Assembly: GCA_964450405.1 (NCBI GenBank)
Contig: CAYVCQ010000017.1
Coordinates: 1-64,000, forward strand
Reading direction: 5' to 3'
DNA from: WRGT01 sp964450405
GTDB taxonomy: Bacteria > Spirochaetota > UBA4802 > UBA5550
Length of the DNA: 64,000 nucleotides
Below are positions 14,605 through 22,987 of the stretch, piece by piece. Each line of letters starts with the position of its first letter. Position 1 is the stretch's first letter. Both the position numbers and the translations under genes were made by a program. The notes under the pieces were generated by a model. It searched no databases, was not told the origin of the DNA, and was given only the letters and a program-made list of their open reading frames with translations.

Positions 14605-17182
14605 AGGTTTCAGGATTAACCGGAAACGTCTCATAACCTTCTCCGGTTATAACAATTGCATCATATCCCGATTCCATTTTATCTGAAATACTTTCACCAT
14701 AAAAATCTACCCAGTAACCGCTGCCTCTATTCTCTGGAACGAAGAGCAGCATTTTGTCAATTAATCCTTCTTTACTTTTTCTAAATGAAACGTATGACTT
14801 TATCCCTTTTGCTTCCAGTATCGCCTTAGCAAGAAGTGTTCTCTCTTCAACTGTTCCGTACCCATGCAATAAAACAGTTTCCGATCTTCGCGGAGAAAAA
14901 TCAACCTCTCCTGTTTTAGAAATTGAGGACATTATATAAAAATGTAATCCCCTCACAAACTGAGTTAAATTCTCTTTCTCCGGCAGTCCTGAAATCTTCT
15001 CAGATGAAACCTTTCCTGAATAAGAGATTACATTGCTATACCATCCGGCAAAAACATCCCCGGAGGAGAATCTTGATATTTCCGCAACTATGCTGTCATT
15101 GTCACTATCTGAAAGTTTTTCGTTATTCCAGAATCTTATAATTCCCCCGGAATATCTTCCTGAAGATAATGATTCTCCATTATATCTAACAAGAGGTATT
15201 AAACTGCCGTGACAGAAAACCTCATAGTCCAGCTCTGATACATTTTCATCTTTAGATTTAAGTACCAGATTTTTCAGTAGAGAAAAAACATCCTTCTTAT
15301 CTTTACGGTACTCTCCGGAATATTTTACAACGGAAAACTCCTCTTCACCACTGCATTTAAATCTTACAGTAATTGTATCTTTTTCTGACAAATCAGATTT
15401 AAAATCAACAGAGGATGTAAGCCCGTCTTTTGCAGTCAGGACATACAATATTTTGAGATCCTTAAAATATGGAATTGAACTCTTCATCTCTCCCGATGAA
15501 AATTCACTCCCGCCTTTGGAATATTTTTCATCGAGTAATTTATTCCCTGAAGGAATCAAATCCTCGCCATCAATGATAATCCTTCCAGATTCAAAAATAT
15601 GAATCGAAATTTTTCTCTTCTTTGCCTTCCATCTGAATTCAGGATGAAGATCAGTATATTCCCCTTTATAGAAATCATTAGTGCCTAATATACCGTTTTC
15701 GAAAAGCCCTGTGAGATCCCTCATTAATCCGGCATCTTCATCAAGAGAATGTCCCTTTTCCCAGTACATGACCGGATCGAGTCCATTCTGCAATTCGGAC
15801 AGACCCAGCGCATAATAAAAATATGCCTCGTTGCGCAGAGCTGCACCCTCAAGAAGCGAACTCCTCCATAGATCTTTTTCTCCCGCAGCTTTCAGCACTT
15901 CGGGAATAATATGCCTGTAACTCGGCATTTCTTTCAGTAAATCACAAAGCTTTAAAGCTTCTGAAAATTTTTTCTCTCCGCATAACAGGTGGAGATACCA
16001 TTCTACTGATTCTTCTGAAAAATAATTAATAGGAATTGTTTTCATCAATTCCATAAATTTATCTTTATCTCTTGATCTGTAAAAATCGGCAAGCCACCTG
16101 TAATGAAGATCAGAGTCTGGAAATAGTTTTCTGAATTTTTCAATCTTAATGAGAAATTCATTATCTCTATTCATAATGTCAAGTAGGGGGATAAATTCTC
16201 CATAAGCAGCAGAATAGAATGGATATTTTTCGGTAATTACTGATCCTGTTTTATATCCCTCTATATAATTTCCGGAATTAACCAGCTCCCGCAGCCTTCC
16301 AGTCAAAATAGAAGCCTCCCGATGAACAGATCCATCAAGCTTATCTGAATTCAAAATTATTTTTGAAGTAAAAGAATAATTGAATACTACATCGCTGTTT
16401 TTTAACTGAACCGGTTTGAATTTTTCGTCAGTGATCATCCCGCGGATAAATGGCTGATGATTTTCTGTTCCGCTCTGCATCTTAACAAGAACAGTATATC
16501 CTCTGGCACCATTAAGGGCAAAGGCTTCGGTGGTTTTCTTTCCATTTGATTTTCTCTGCCGTATTTCTCTCCCATTAATAATAAGTTTATATTCTGAATC
16601 AGATTGAATCCATAAAATAATACCGGTTTCGGATGCAAATGAATTTACTGCATATAATGTTTCATCTTTTTCATGTATCAATTTATACGGAAAAAAAACT
16701 CCGCTTTCCGGAGCTATAATATTTCTACCTTTTTCTATATCTTCAATTTTAAAAACCTTTTCAGGAGAAAACTGATAGTCAAAGTCGGGTATTCCATATT
16801 TCTTCCAGGGACCGGATATATTCCACCTTCTAATAATTGAAAAGTTTTTAAGACTTTCTGTTCTATTGAACTCAAGTTCATCAATTGACAACTTTAGAAT
16901 TTTATAAGAAAGATTACCGGTATTCCCATTACTCTCAAGTTTCTTCGCGGCCTGATTTAAAACACCTGCGATTTTTGCTCTCCCGATGGCAGACGCTATC
17001 TCCATAAGTTTATCAGTATAATCAGGTACAAATTCTCCAGAGGGATTGCTCAGAATCTTTGAAGATAGATCAGAAGCAAGAGTTACCGAATTGTTTTCGA
17101 CTGGAGGAACATCTGCAATTAAAACTGCGGAGTTTAACAACAGGGCGGCAGTCAGAAGAAAAAACATACCATTTAACTTCAT
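14594..17182 (-). CDS. Secreted protein with degenerate transglutaminase-like C-terminus
   Basis: 862 residues from the ATG at 17180-17182, chosen because AGGAGA precedes it by 7 bases and it opens directly into a signal peptide (MKLNGMFFLLTAALLLNSAV). After it come a segment WNISGPWKKYGIPDFDYQFS (about 125-145) seen at the start of DUF3857/transglutaminase-like periplasmic proteins, a helical repeat-like middle (330-500), and a C-terminal transglutaminase-like core (about 770-860: EERTLLAKAILEAKGI, GYWVDFYGESISD). The position of the catalytic cysteine (normally GxCxDKAxLL) is occupied by threonine in GYGTVEERTLL, so hydrolase activity is unlikely. It stands alone on the minus strand. Function unknown; a structural or binding role in the periplasm is inferred. 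Confidence 0.65.
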   Translation of the reverse strand: MKLNGMFFLLTAALLLNSAVLIADVPPVENNSVTLASDLSSKILSNPSGEFVPDYTDKLMEIASAIGRAKIAGVLNQAAKKLESNGNTGNLSYKILKLSIDELEFNRTESLKNFSIIRRWNISGPWKKYGIPDFDYQFSPEKVFKIEDIEKGRNIIAPESGVFFPYKLIHEKDETLYAVNSFASETGIILWIQSDSEYKLIINGREIRQRKSNGKKTTEAFALNGARGYTVLVKMQSGTENHQPFIRGMITDEKFKPVQLKNSDVVFNYSFTSKIILNSDKLDGSVHREASILTGRLRELVNSGNYIEGYKTGSVITEKYPFYSAAYGEFIPLLDIMNRDNEFLIKIEKFRKLFPDSDLHYRWLADFYRSRDKDKFMELMKTIPINYFSEESVEWYLHLLCGEKKFSEALKLCDLLKEMPSYRHIIPEVLKAAGEKDLWRSSLLEGAALRNEAYFYYALGLSELQNGLDPVMYWEKGHSLDEDAGLMRDLTGLFENGILGTNDFYKGEYTDLHPEFRWKAKKRKISIHIFESGRIIIDGEDLIPSGNKLLDEKYSKGGSEFSSGEMKSSIPYFKDLKILYVLTAKDGLTSSVDFKSDLSEKDTITVRFKCSGEEEFSVVKYSGEYRKDKKDVFSLLKNLVLKSKDENVSELDYEVFCHGSLIPLVRYNGESLSSGRYSGGIIRFWNNEKLSDSDNDSIVAEISRFSSGDVFAGWYSNVISYSGKVSSEKISGLPEKENLTQFVRGLHFYIMSSISKTGEVDFSPRRSETVLLHGYGTVEERTLLAKAILEAKGIKSYVSFRKSKEGLIDKMLLFVPENRGSGYWVDFYGESISDKMESGYDAIVITGEGYETFPVNPETYIR

Positions 17183-17269
17183 GCAATATTCTCCTAATCT
17201 TATGATTTCACAATCAAGCAAATTGTAGTATTACTTTCACAGGTCCAGGCCCGCCGCAGAGGCTACCTC

Positions 17270-17298
17270 CGTGTATTAAAGCAAAGTTTTAATACACG
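17270..17298. repeat. 11-bp perfect hairpin
   Basis: CGTGTATTAAA at 17270-17280 and TTTAATACACG at 17288-17298 around a 7-base loop, in the divergent gap ahead of the acetyltransferase gene. Because both flanking genes point away, it is not a terminator for either; an operator or repeat remnant is possible. Confidence 0.7.
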
Positions 17299-17373
17299 CA
17301 CAATAATCTATTTGACAATTATTATCAAATGAGTTTCAAATAGTACAGGAAAAAATAATTACAAAGAAAATCT

Positions 17374-17850
17374 ATGCTGAAAATATACCCTCTTTCCGAG
17401 AAAAGATCCCTATTTCCCATTCTTGCATACTGGTCATACAACAACTGGTATCTCACCAGGAATGTATCCTTTAAACTTGTACTTCATGAATATAAAAGAA
17501 GATCCGAGCCCGATTCACTGCCATGTTCATTTGTCGCTTTCTGGGGTGAACTTCCAGTTGGAATGATATCTATAAAGGAAACCGATATGCAGAGCCGGAG
17601 AGAACTCGCTCCATGGCTTTCTGCACTTTATGTTTCACCCGAATACAGGGAAAGAGGTATAGGTTCAGAACTTATCAGAGCAGTTCTGAACTACTGTTCT
17701 TATGCAGGTTTTAAAAGAATTTTTCTTTTTATAGACGTCAGATTTATGGAAAAACTTGAAAATTACTACACAACAAGGGGATGGATATTTTTAGATGAGG
17801 ATCTCGATTCTGATGGAAATATAACAAAGATACTTTTTCACGAATTGTAG
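17374..17850 (+). CDS. GNAT-family N-acetyltransferase
   Basis: 158 residues. The acetyl-CoA-binding motif A is clear, ALYVSPEYRERGIGSELI at about 90-107, followed by FIDVRFMEKLENYYTTRGW, the typical motif B region. The GNAT fold transfers acetyl groups from acetyl-CoA to amines; the substrate cannot be predicted. It is a monocistronic gene, with divergent and repeat-rich DNA on either side. Confidence 0.9.
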   Translation: MLKIYPLSEKRSLFPILAYWSYNNWYLTRNVSFKLVLHEYKRRSEPDSLPCSFVAFWGELPVGMISIKETDMQSRRELAPWLSALYVSPEYRERGIGSELIRAVLNYCSYAGFKRIFLFIDVRFMEKLENYYTTRGWIFLDEDLDSDGNITKILFHEL

Positions 17851-17979
17851 GGACTGCAAGATAAAATTATAACAGGAAATAAATATTAATAAATACAAGT
17901 GCCTCTACCCCGTAAATAAACTTCAGTAATTAAAAACGTAAATCGTTTTATTATCAATTATTTATCTGCCATAAACTTA

Positions 17980-18049
17980 AAATCCCCCAGTTTCGCGTCG
18001 CTCAACATCCCCCTTTAATAAAGGGGGTGGCCGATAGGCCGGGGGATTT
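17980..18049. repeat. Family B palindromic element
   Basis: A 70-base element: outer arms AAATCCCCC (17980-17988) and GGGGGATTT (18041-18049), inner palindrome CCCCCTTTAATAAAGGGGG (18009-18027), and GGCCGATAGGCC (18029-18040). The same parts in other order and degree of decay are seen at 36658-36706, 36753-36799 and 57445-57507. It looks like a non-coding mobile palindrome rather than a terminator. Confidence 0.75.
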
Positions 18050-18114
18050 GTCCGTATTATATATTAAACTCATTTTTGTTTTAAAAAAATCATATTTTAA
18101 ACATAAAATCAAAA

Positions 18115-18160
18115 AATTTGTTGCATATTATGCAATTGTTTGCATAATATGCAACAAATT
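18115..18160. promoter_or_regulatory. Double-dyad operator, 21-bp inverted repeat
   Basis: Arms 18115-18135 and 18140-18160 are perfect reverse complements around ttgt. Inside it lie two self-palindromic 15-mers, TTGCATATTATGCAA (18121-18135) and TTGCATAATATGCAA (18140-18154), whose centres are 19 bp apart, just under two helical turns. It ends 7 bases before the -35 box of the promoter for the ferredoxin/winged-helix gene. Two adjacent dimeric sites for a dedicated regulator are the simplest reading; the regulator is unknown and could be the downstream protein itself. Confidence 0.7.
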
Positions 18161-18167
18161 GCATTAC

Positions 18168-18195
18168 TTGTACAAAATCGTTCACTTTGTATGAT
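18168..18195 (+). promoter_or_regulatory. Sigma-70-like promoter for the ferredoxin/winged-helix gene
   Basis: TTGTAC at 18168-18173, 16 bases, TATGAT at 18190-18195, about 113 bases ahead of the ATG. Its -35 box sits directly beside the double dyad. Confidence 0.55.
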
Positions 18196-18308
18196 ATTAC
18201 ATTCCCGCCCCAGGCATTCAATGTGGCGATTTAATTTCAGAAACTGAAGTTCATATACTTCATGCATTTTTCTAATTATAGAATACTTTTAATAACAGGA
18301 GTTTGAAT

Positions 18309-19391
18309 ATGAGCGACATTTATCAGCAGCTGCAGGTTTATTTTGATTCCATGGCCAGCGGATTTCCAAAAACCGATGGAGGTTCAGAGATCAAGGTTTT
18401 ACAGATGCTATATTCAGAAAAAGAGGCAGGGCTATTTCTCAAGATGAGACCGGAGAAAGAAACAGCTAGAGCAGCGGCTAACCGGCTTAACATTGATGAA
18501 AACAGTCTCTCAGACGATCTTGAAGCAATGGCACGAAAAGGGATTCTCTGGAGGGAAAGGGAAGATGGTAAAACATACTTTTCAACATCTCCCTTTGTTG
18601 TTGGAATACTTGAATATCAGGTAAAGCGCATTTCAGAAGACGCAAAACTTGCACAAAGTGTAGCTGTATATGGCATGGGAGGATTGATGAAATCCCTGGC
18701 ATCCGCAGGTGAACAGCATATGAGAACTATTCCGATAAATCGCCAGCTGGTTGAGAGATGGCCGGTAGCTACCTTTGACGATGCCGTCGGGATTATAAAC
18801 AGTCATGATAAAATTGCCGTTGGACTCTGCACCTGCCGGACATTATTCAACAGTATCGGTATGAAAAAATGTAATAATCCCCTTGAGTCATGTATCGGAT
18901 TTGGAAAAATGGCCGAATATTATCTTGAAAATAATTCTGCCCGTGAAATATCAAAGGATGAAGCAATTCATATTATAACAAAGAGTGATGAATCCGGAAT
19001 GGTTTTACAGCCGTTTAACGGAAAGGATATTGGTGCATTATGCAGCTGCTGTGGAGATTGCTGTACAATTTTAATGTCACTGAAAATGCGGCCCCATCCG
19101 GCACAGGAAGTTAGAAGTTCATACTATGCAACAATTGATTCCAGTGAATGTTCAGGTTGTGAAATTTGCGTTAAACGCTGTCAGATTGATGCAATAAGGA
19201 TGAATGAAGACAACGTCGCTGTTGTTGACCTGAACCGGTGCATCGGCTGCGGTCTCTGTGCTACAACATGTCCATCTGATGCAGCATCACTTGTTAAGAA
19301 GCCGGAATCTGAACTATATGATCCGCCAAAAGATCTTAATGAAGCACATGAAATAATGGAAAGAAAACGGGGTATGATAAGAACTTTTTGA
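18309..19391 (+). CDS. 4Fe-4S ferredoxin-domain protein with winged-helix-like N-terminus
   Basis: 360 residues from ATG 18309 (AGGAG 7 bases upstream; a TTG two codons earlier would be too close). Residues 15-105 look like a winged-helix fold (AARAAANRLNIDENSLSDDL then MARKGILWREREDGKTYF). A middle cysteine region carries CTCR, CNN, SC and CSCCGDCC (about 178-255). The C-terminus holds two 4Fe-4S motifs, CSGCEICVKRC and CIGCGLCATTC (about 279-325). Related proteins are annotated as ferredoxins or electron carriers in anaerobes; redox sensing combined with DNA binding is inferred from the architecture. It is convergent with the hyp genes and has its own operator-flanked promoter. Confidence 0.75.
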   Translation: MSDIYQQLQVYFDSMASGFPKTDGGSEIKVLQMLYSEKEAGLFLKMRPEKETARAAANRLNIDENSLSDDLEAMARKGILWREREDGKTYFSTSPFVVGILEYQVKRISEDAKLAQSVAVYGMGGLMKSLASAGEQHMRTIPINRQLVERWPVATFDDAVGIINSHDKIAVGLCTCRTLFNSIGMKKCNNPLESCIGFGKMAEYYLENNSAREISKDEAIHIITKSDESGMVLQPFNGKDIGALCSCCGDCCTILMSLKMRPHPAQEVRSSYYATIDSSECSGCEICVKRCQIDAIRMNEDNVAVVDLNRCIGCGLCATTCPSDAASLVKKPESELYDPPKDLNEAHEIMERKRGMIRTF

Positions 19392-19437
19392 CAGATTAAA
19401 TTATATAACGAAGAAATTGTTTCTCGAATCAAGATTA

Positions 19438-19500
19438 GGCAAAGCTAACCCTTTAGATACAAAGTTTTAGCTTTGCCCCCTCCGGGGGTGCGGGGGCCGG
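19438..19500. repeat. Family A element between convergent ferredoxin gene and hypB
   Basis: An 11-bp stem GGCAAAGCTAA (19438-19448) with TTAGCTTTGCC (19467-19477), running into the family core CCCCCTCCGGGGG and GCGGGGGC. Only one full arm is retained, so it is a partial copy of the 11366-11425 element. Its place between two gene ends would suit transcription termination in both directions. Confidence 0.75.
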
Positions 19501-19531
19501 GTGAAAAATGATTTGTATATACTCAAATTCA

Positions 19532-20227
19532 TCAATGGTGATGGTGGTCGCCATGATCGTGATGATGATGACCCTTTTTATGCTGTATACCATGCTCTAT
19601 ATGACTGATCAGTTTTGATATATTGGTTCCCTTCGTTGCAGAAACCTCCATGATCCCGGCCTCTCTATTCAGTTCACGCACCTGCTTGTAAAAAATATCC
19701 GTATCAAAATTCGTCGATTCTATTATATCCATTTTATTAAGTATAATAAGATCAGCTTTGCTGAACATAACGGGATACTTATGAGGTTTATCATGACCCT
19801 CTGATACCGACACCACCATCATAACCTCATCCTCTCCAAGGAAAAAATCCGCAGGACAGACAAGGTTCCCGACATTCTCGATAATCAGACAATCGATTTT
19901 ATGCAGGTCAAAATTTGTCAGTGCACGTTCAATCATTGATGCCTCAAGATGGCATAAACTATGTGTGTTTATCTGATGAACATTAATGTCCAGTTTCTTA
20001 AGTCTGTCTGCATCGGCAGAGCCCTGGATGTCACCTTCAATAACTGCAATTCTGAATTTTTTAGAAAGCTCGGGGAGTACTGCTTCAAGAAGACTGGTTT
20101 TTCCGGCTCCCGGCGCACTCATAATATTCAGGACAAAGATCTGATGATCGTCCATATTGCTTTTTATATTTCCGGCAAGTTTGTCATTCTGGTGCAGCAA
20201 ATCTTTTTCAAGTTCAACGTAATGCAT
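19532..20227 (-). CDS. hypB: Hydrogenase nickel incorporation GTPase HypB
   Basis: 231 residues. SIMIBI-class GTPase with P-loop SAPGAGKTSLLE (about 37-48), EGDIQGSADADRL, the nickel-site region NTHSLCHLEASMI, and the guanine motif NKMD. HypB delivers nickel with HypA to [NiFe]-hydrogenase precursors. The histidine-rich metal store, usually at the N-terminus, is here a C-terminal tail (KKGHHHHDHGDHHHH), and no N-terminal CxxCGC motif exists. It is the last gene of hypF-hypA-hypB; hypC, hypD, hypE and hydrogenase subunits are not in the window. Confidence 0.95.
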   Translation of the reverse strand: MHYVELEKDLLHQNDKLAGNIKSNMDDHQIFVLNIMSAPGAGKTSLLEAVLPELSKKFRIAVIEGDIQGSADADRLKKLDINVHQINTHSLCHLEASMIERALTNFDLHKIDCLIIENVGNLVCPADFFLGEDEVMMVVSVSEGHDKPHKYPVMFSKADLIILNKMDIIESTNFDTDIFYKQVRELNREAGIMEVSATKGTNISKLISHIEHGIQHKKGHHHHDHGDHHHH

Positions 20228-20237
20228 TAAAATTCTC

Positions 20238-20582
20238 CTAGTTTTCGATATCTATTGATTCAACGTACATCCGGTCTCCCGAAACTATTTGTACCGTGGC
20301 TGATCCGCATGCACCGCATTTAAAAATATAATCTTCCATTGCAGTTTCACCATTGCACTTACTGCATAAAAGAATTGTTTTAGTAGACTTTATATTTATT
20401 TTAGCATTTTCAAATATAGAACCCTTTTTAGCTACTTCCATGGCAAACTCAAGTGCATCTGCAGAAACTGAACTGAATTCACCAACGATTATATTAACCT
20501 CATTCACCTTCGTAGATCCGTTTTTTTCCGCGGCATCCTCAACTATTTCTCTTACACTCATGGCAAGACTCAATTCATGCAT
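20238..20582 (-). CDS. hypA: Hydrogenase/urease nickel incorporation protein HypA
   Basis: 114 residues from ATG 20580-20582, giving the obligatory MHELSL start whose His2 binds nickel. A zinc site CSKC-x12-CGAC is at about 74-93. The start overlaps the end of hypF by 8 bases, and hypB begins 10 bases after the hypA stop, so the three are translationally coupled. It works as nickel chaperone with HypB. Confidence 0.95.
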   Translation of the reverse strand: MHELSLAMSVREIVEDAAEKNGSTKVNEVNIIVGEFSSVSADALEFAMEVAKKGSIFENAKINIKSTKTILLCSKCNGETAMEDYIFKCGACGSATVQIVSGDRMYVESIDIEN

Positions 20583-22809
20583 TGTAAACTCCGTAAATCG
20601 CCTGTCCGGCAGATATCCCTGCATCATTGGCAGGAATCTTTTTGTTAATAAAAACTCTAAGCCCCAATGACGCAAGCTTTTTTTCCACTCCACCAAGCAT
20701 AATCCTGTTCTGAAAAACTCCTCCGCTTAAGAGCACCTGTTCAATATTACTTTTTGTACATACTGCTGAGGCTATCTGCACGACACCATTTATCAGCGTG
20801 TTATGGAATATTTTTGCAAGTAAATGAATGTCTGCACCTGCTTTTTTACGCTTACATAATTCTTCTATTATCATGGAAGAATTCAGAATAAGCAAACCGC
20901 TATCATCAGATAGACAGGGAGGAATAAACTCTTCACTGCTGCTTTTCATGGCAAGCATTTCAAGATATATTGCCCCCTCTGCCTCAAATGATACATTTTT
21001 ATTAAAACCCAGAAGTGCCCCAGCCGCGTCGAATAGTCTTCCTGCACTGGATGTAAGAGGTGAGAATTCTCTCCGATCTGAAATTCTCAGTACATTTTCA
21101 AGAACACTCCGGTCTAACCAACTGCATGTATCAAAAAAATCATCAGCCGGAAGAAGTCCTGAAAGAATCCTCCATGGCTCTTTGATTGCCCTCTCTCCTC
21201 CCGGAAGAGGAAATTGCGAGAGATGACCGCTTCTCTTAAATAAATGCAGGTCTCCGACAAGAATCTCTCCTCCCCAGATTGTTCCGTCACCGCCGTAACC
21301 TGTTCCATCAAGAATTATCCCCGCTGCCTCACCGCTTAATCCGTTTTCAAAGTAACAGGACAGAAAATGTGCATAATGATGCTGAACCTGTATAAGTTTG
21401 ATATTTCTTTTTTCAGCAAATTCCCGGGCGAAAGAAGTTGATTCGTAATCGGGGTGCAGATCTGCAACAACTGCATCGGGTAAAATATTATAGAAGGAAC
21501 AGATTTCATTCACTGTTTCCAGGAAGTGTGCAAAAGTATCGGGAGTCCCCAGATCACCTATATGATTGCTTGTAACAAGGTTGTCTTCAGAGACTACAGA
21601 AATATTGCTTTTCAATTCCGCTCCGAGTGCGAGTATTTTTTTTTCACTCTCCACAGGAAGTTTTATCGGGAAAGGCATTTTCCCTCGCCCCATTCTGATA
21701 CTAATCTCATTCCCGTTGTGAATATATGAGATGGAGTCATCGGCTCTTCTGTATATCTCTCTGTTATGCGTTAAAAAAACATCTGCTATATCTGCAAGTT
21801 CTTCTAATGCTTTTTTATCATCAATAATCAGCGGATCACCCGAGATATTGGCGCTGGTCATCACAAGAGGTATGCCGGTTTTATCAAGTATAAGCTGGTG
21901 AAGCGGAGTATACGGGAGCATTATTCCAAGATAACCGTTTCCTGGAGCAATGTTTTCAGCTATCAGTGAGTCGTCCTTTTTTTTAACTATTACGATCGGA
22001 GAAACTTTTGAAGTTAGAATTGTCTCTTCTTCAATGCTGAGATCAACAAATTTGCGGGCATCCTCCGCAGACCGGAACATAACCGCAAAGGGTTTACCCG
22101 GACGCCTTTTCCTATCTCTTAACTTCTGAACTGCATTAAAGTCAATGGCAGAGCATACAATATTATATCCTCCGAGACTTTTAATAACTGCTATGTCTCC
22201 ATTCAGCAGTGCATTAATAGTTTCCTCCAATCCGGACACTTCCGGTCCGCACTCCGGACATGAAAATCCTTCAATGTGAAAACGTCTGTCCGATGGATCA
22301 TCATACTCACTCCGGCACTTATCACAAAACGGAAACTCCGCCATTGAGGTTTTTTCTCTGTCGTAGGGCATATCCTTCATATAAGTATATCGCGGACCGC
22401 AATTTCCGCATGTTATAAAGGGATAAAGATACCTTCTGTTTTTCGGTTCGTAAAATTCTTTGCGGCATATATTGCACATTGCTATATCGGGTGGTATACT
22501 GAACCTCGTCGGACCGGACTCTCTGCTACCGATTATATCAAAGGATTTTTCTTCAGGAACCGGAGTAATCTCCTCGGAAGAAAAAAAAGATATCACGGCG
22601 TTTTCCGGAATAAAAGTATTAAACAGATCAAGATACTGCCGGACAATTTCCGTTTCACCCTGGATTTCAATCTCAACGGAATCTCTGGTGTTGCACACTT
22701 TCCCGGCAAGTCCCATTGAAACAGCCTGCTTAGCAATAGCAGGACGGAATCCAACACCCTGGACAATCCCCTTTACTTTTATTTTTACACGACTTATATT
22801 CTCTATCAT
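20575..22809 (-). CDS. hypF: Carbamoyltransferase HypF
   Basis: 744 residues, full length for the family. Order: acylphosphatase domain (GIVQGVGFRPAI, 1-95), two zinc-finger-like segments (CNICRKEF..CGNCGPR and CDKC..CPECGP, about 107-190), a YrdC-like carbamoyl-adenylate domain (195-385) and a Kae1-like C-terminal domain (HHYAHFLSCYFENG, DGTGYGGDGTIWGGE, LLSGGVFQNRIM). HypF makes the thiocarboxamide on HypE that becomes the cyanide ligands of [NiFe]-hydrogenase. GGAGAG lies about 3 bases ahead of the ATG. First gene of hypF-hypA-hypB. Confidence 0.97.
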   Translation of the reverse strand: MIENISRVKIKVKGIVQGVGFRPAIAKQAVSMGLAGKVCNTRDSVEIEIQGETEIVRQYLDLFNTFIPENAVISFFSSEEITPVPEEKSFDIIGSRESGPTRFSIPPDIAMCNICRKEFYEPKNRRYLYPFITCGNCGPRYTYMKDMPYDREKTSMAEFPFCDKCRSEYDDPSDRRFHIEGFSCPECGPEVSGLEETINALLNGDIAVIKSLGGYNIVCSAIDFNAVQKLRDRKRRPGKPFAVMFRSAEDARKFVDLSIEEETILTSKVSPIVIVKKKDDSLIAENIAPGNGYLGIMLPYTPLHQLILDKTGIPLVMTSANISGDPLIIDDKKALEELADIADVFLTHNREIYRRADDSISYIHNGNEISIRMGRGKMPFPIKLPVESEKKILALGAELKSNISVVSEDNLVTSNHIGDLGTPDTFAHFLETVNEICSFYNILPDAVVADLHPDYESTSFAREFAEKRNIKLIQVQHHYAHFLSCYFENGLSGEAAGIILDGTGYGGDGTIWGGEILVGDLHLFKRSGHLSQFPLPGGERAIKEPWRILSGLLPADDFFDTCSWLDRSVLENVLRISDRREFSPLTSSAGRLFDAAGALLGFNKNVSFEAEGAIYLEMLAMKSSSEEFIPPCLSDDSGLLILNSSMIIEELCKRKKAGADIHLLAKIFHNTLINGVVQIASAVCTKSNIEQVLLSGGVFQNRIMLGGVEKKLASLGLRVFINKKIPANDAGISAGQAIYGVYNA

Positions 22810-22987
22810 AACTCTCCGCGCATTCAGCTGTTAACAAGTTAGTAATGATGAACACTATTTGTAAATAATATTTTACAACCGATATTAAAACATCCTTTCC
22901 ATCTGAAAGGTTTATCATCCTTGACAAAAAAACTTCAATAATTCTTTTGTAAAATTAAAGATTTAATATAGTCATCGAGGGGATTCT

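Noticed and set aside
17980..18160. CRISPR-like repeat array
   Set aside because: The repeats are palindromes of different families, not regularly spaced direct repeats with unique spacers, and no cas gene is near.
20828..21226. 132-codon frame on the plus strand inside hypF
   Set aside because: Shadow of hypF; no domain resemblance and no start signal.
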